The position numbers and the translations under genes were made by a program. A stretch of DNA of 64,000 bases from Paracoccus laeviglucosivorans. Lineage in GTDB: Bacteria; Pseudomonadota; Alphaproteobacteria; Rhodobacterales; Rhodobacteraceae. Below, piece after piece: positions 63,857 to 64,000 of the stretch. The stretch is taken from assembly GCF_900182695.1 (NCBI RefSeq), contig NZ_FXTK01000003.1, forward strand, positions 294,501 to 358,500. The letters run 5' to 3'. How positions within the stretch are numbered: position 1 is the first letter of the stretch; each line of letters opens with the position of its first letter. Below the pieces are notes generated by a model. That model had not been told where the DNA came from. It searched no databases and saw only the letters and a list, made by a program, of their open reading frames with translations.

Positions 63857-64000
63857 ATGTATATCCCGACGCTTTCTGACATGCTTGTGGCGCGCGAACG
63901 GATTTCGCCGCATGTGCATCGGACGCCGGTTCTGACCTCGCAATTCCTGAACGATCTGACCGGGGCCGAACTGTTCTTCAAATGCGAGAACCTGCAAAAG
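63857..64000 (+). CDS. bhcB: Beta-hydroxyaspartate dehydratase, N-terminus (cut by window edge)
   Basis: 48 codons are inside the window: YIPTLSDMLVARERISPHVHRTPVL and then FFKCENLQK, the start of a PLP fold-type II serine/threonine-dehydratase-like enzyme. The cofactor lysine would lie just past base 64000. Upstream ATGs at 63842 and 63845 are in frame, 63842 overlapping the bhcA stop; 63857 is preferred because GAAGGA precedes it and homology starts there. BhcB removes water and yields iminosuccinate from beta-hydroxyaspartate. bhcC and bhcD are expected beyond the edge. Confidence 0.85.
   Translation, partial: MYIPTLSDMLVARERISPHVHRTPVLTSQFLNDLTGAELFFKCENLQK

Overview
The window is high-GC alphaproteobacterial chromosome, most like Paracoccus or a close relative in the Rhodobacterales. 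Three things point there: a 409-residue Rhodobacter-type 5-aminolevulinate synthase, the start of a beta-hydroxyaspartate (bhc) glyoxylate-assimilation cluster as described in Paracoccus denitrificans, and Rhodobacterales-type gene neighbourhoods (rodZ-like/ispG, rsmI/yraN/gshB opposite an lpoA-like gene, radA/cvpA/purF). Genes are packed, with many ATGA or TTGA stop/start overlaps. No rRNA, CRISPR array, intact insertion sequence or prophage was seen.

Layout. 1-9 kb: a cut-off AMIN-domain amidase, an aminotransferase, a periplasmic disulfide enzyme, ispG with an upstream RodZ-like gene, hemA, an M20 peptidase and an orphan LuxR-type regulator. 8.4-9.7 kb: a decayed patch next to tRNA-Arg(CCG), holding an unrecognised ORF and a frameshifted, truncated SRAP (YedK) remnant. 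9.7-18.3 kb: a nine-gene leftward Fe-S run, coaBC - iscS-like - sufB - ybjQ-like - sufC - sufD - two membrane proteins - sufS. 18.4-32.8 kb: comM (with a changed P-loop), an 827-base stretch without a recognisable gene, gshB/yraN/rsmI, lpoA-like, glnD, murJ, a rhomboid-family protein lacking both catalytic residues, trpS, a homocysteine methyltransferase and a radical SAM protein. 32.9-45.6 kb: small membrane proteins, an HNH nuclease, a Gdx/SugE exporter, an esterase-alkA-GntR string, HAD/ubiH/radA/cvpA/purF, then gmk - gamma carbonic anhydrase - phoR and a PAS protein. 45.6-54.2 kb: class II DAHP synthase, a complete Liv-type ABC transporter and purM-purN.

54.2-61.5 kb is the most unusual part. 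It holds a cytoplasmic subtilisin-like protease, a 69-residue protein, a PAP2/haloperoxidase-type enzyme with a (Asn-Ala-His)6 N-terminus, a divergent winged-helix/TolB-like/TPR regulator, a pentapeptide-repeat protein and a protein with a caspase-like His-Gly region (DUF6345-like). None has a clear export signal. The tight coupling and the single divergent regulator suggest one functional module that I cannot match to a named system.

61.6-64 kb: bhcR (IclR type), a divergent control region with a good promoter and candidate operators, bhcA, and the first codons of bhcB. Together these start the pathway that turns two glyoxylate molecules into a C4 acid.
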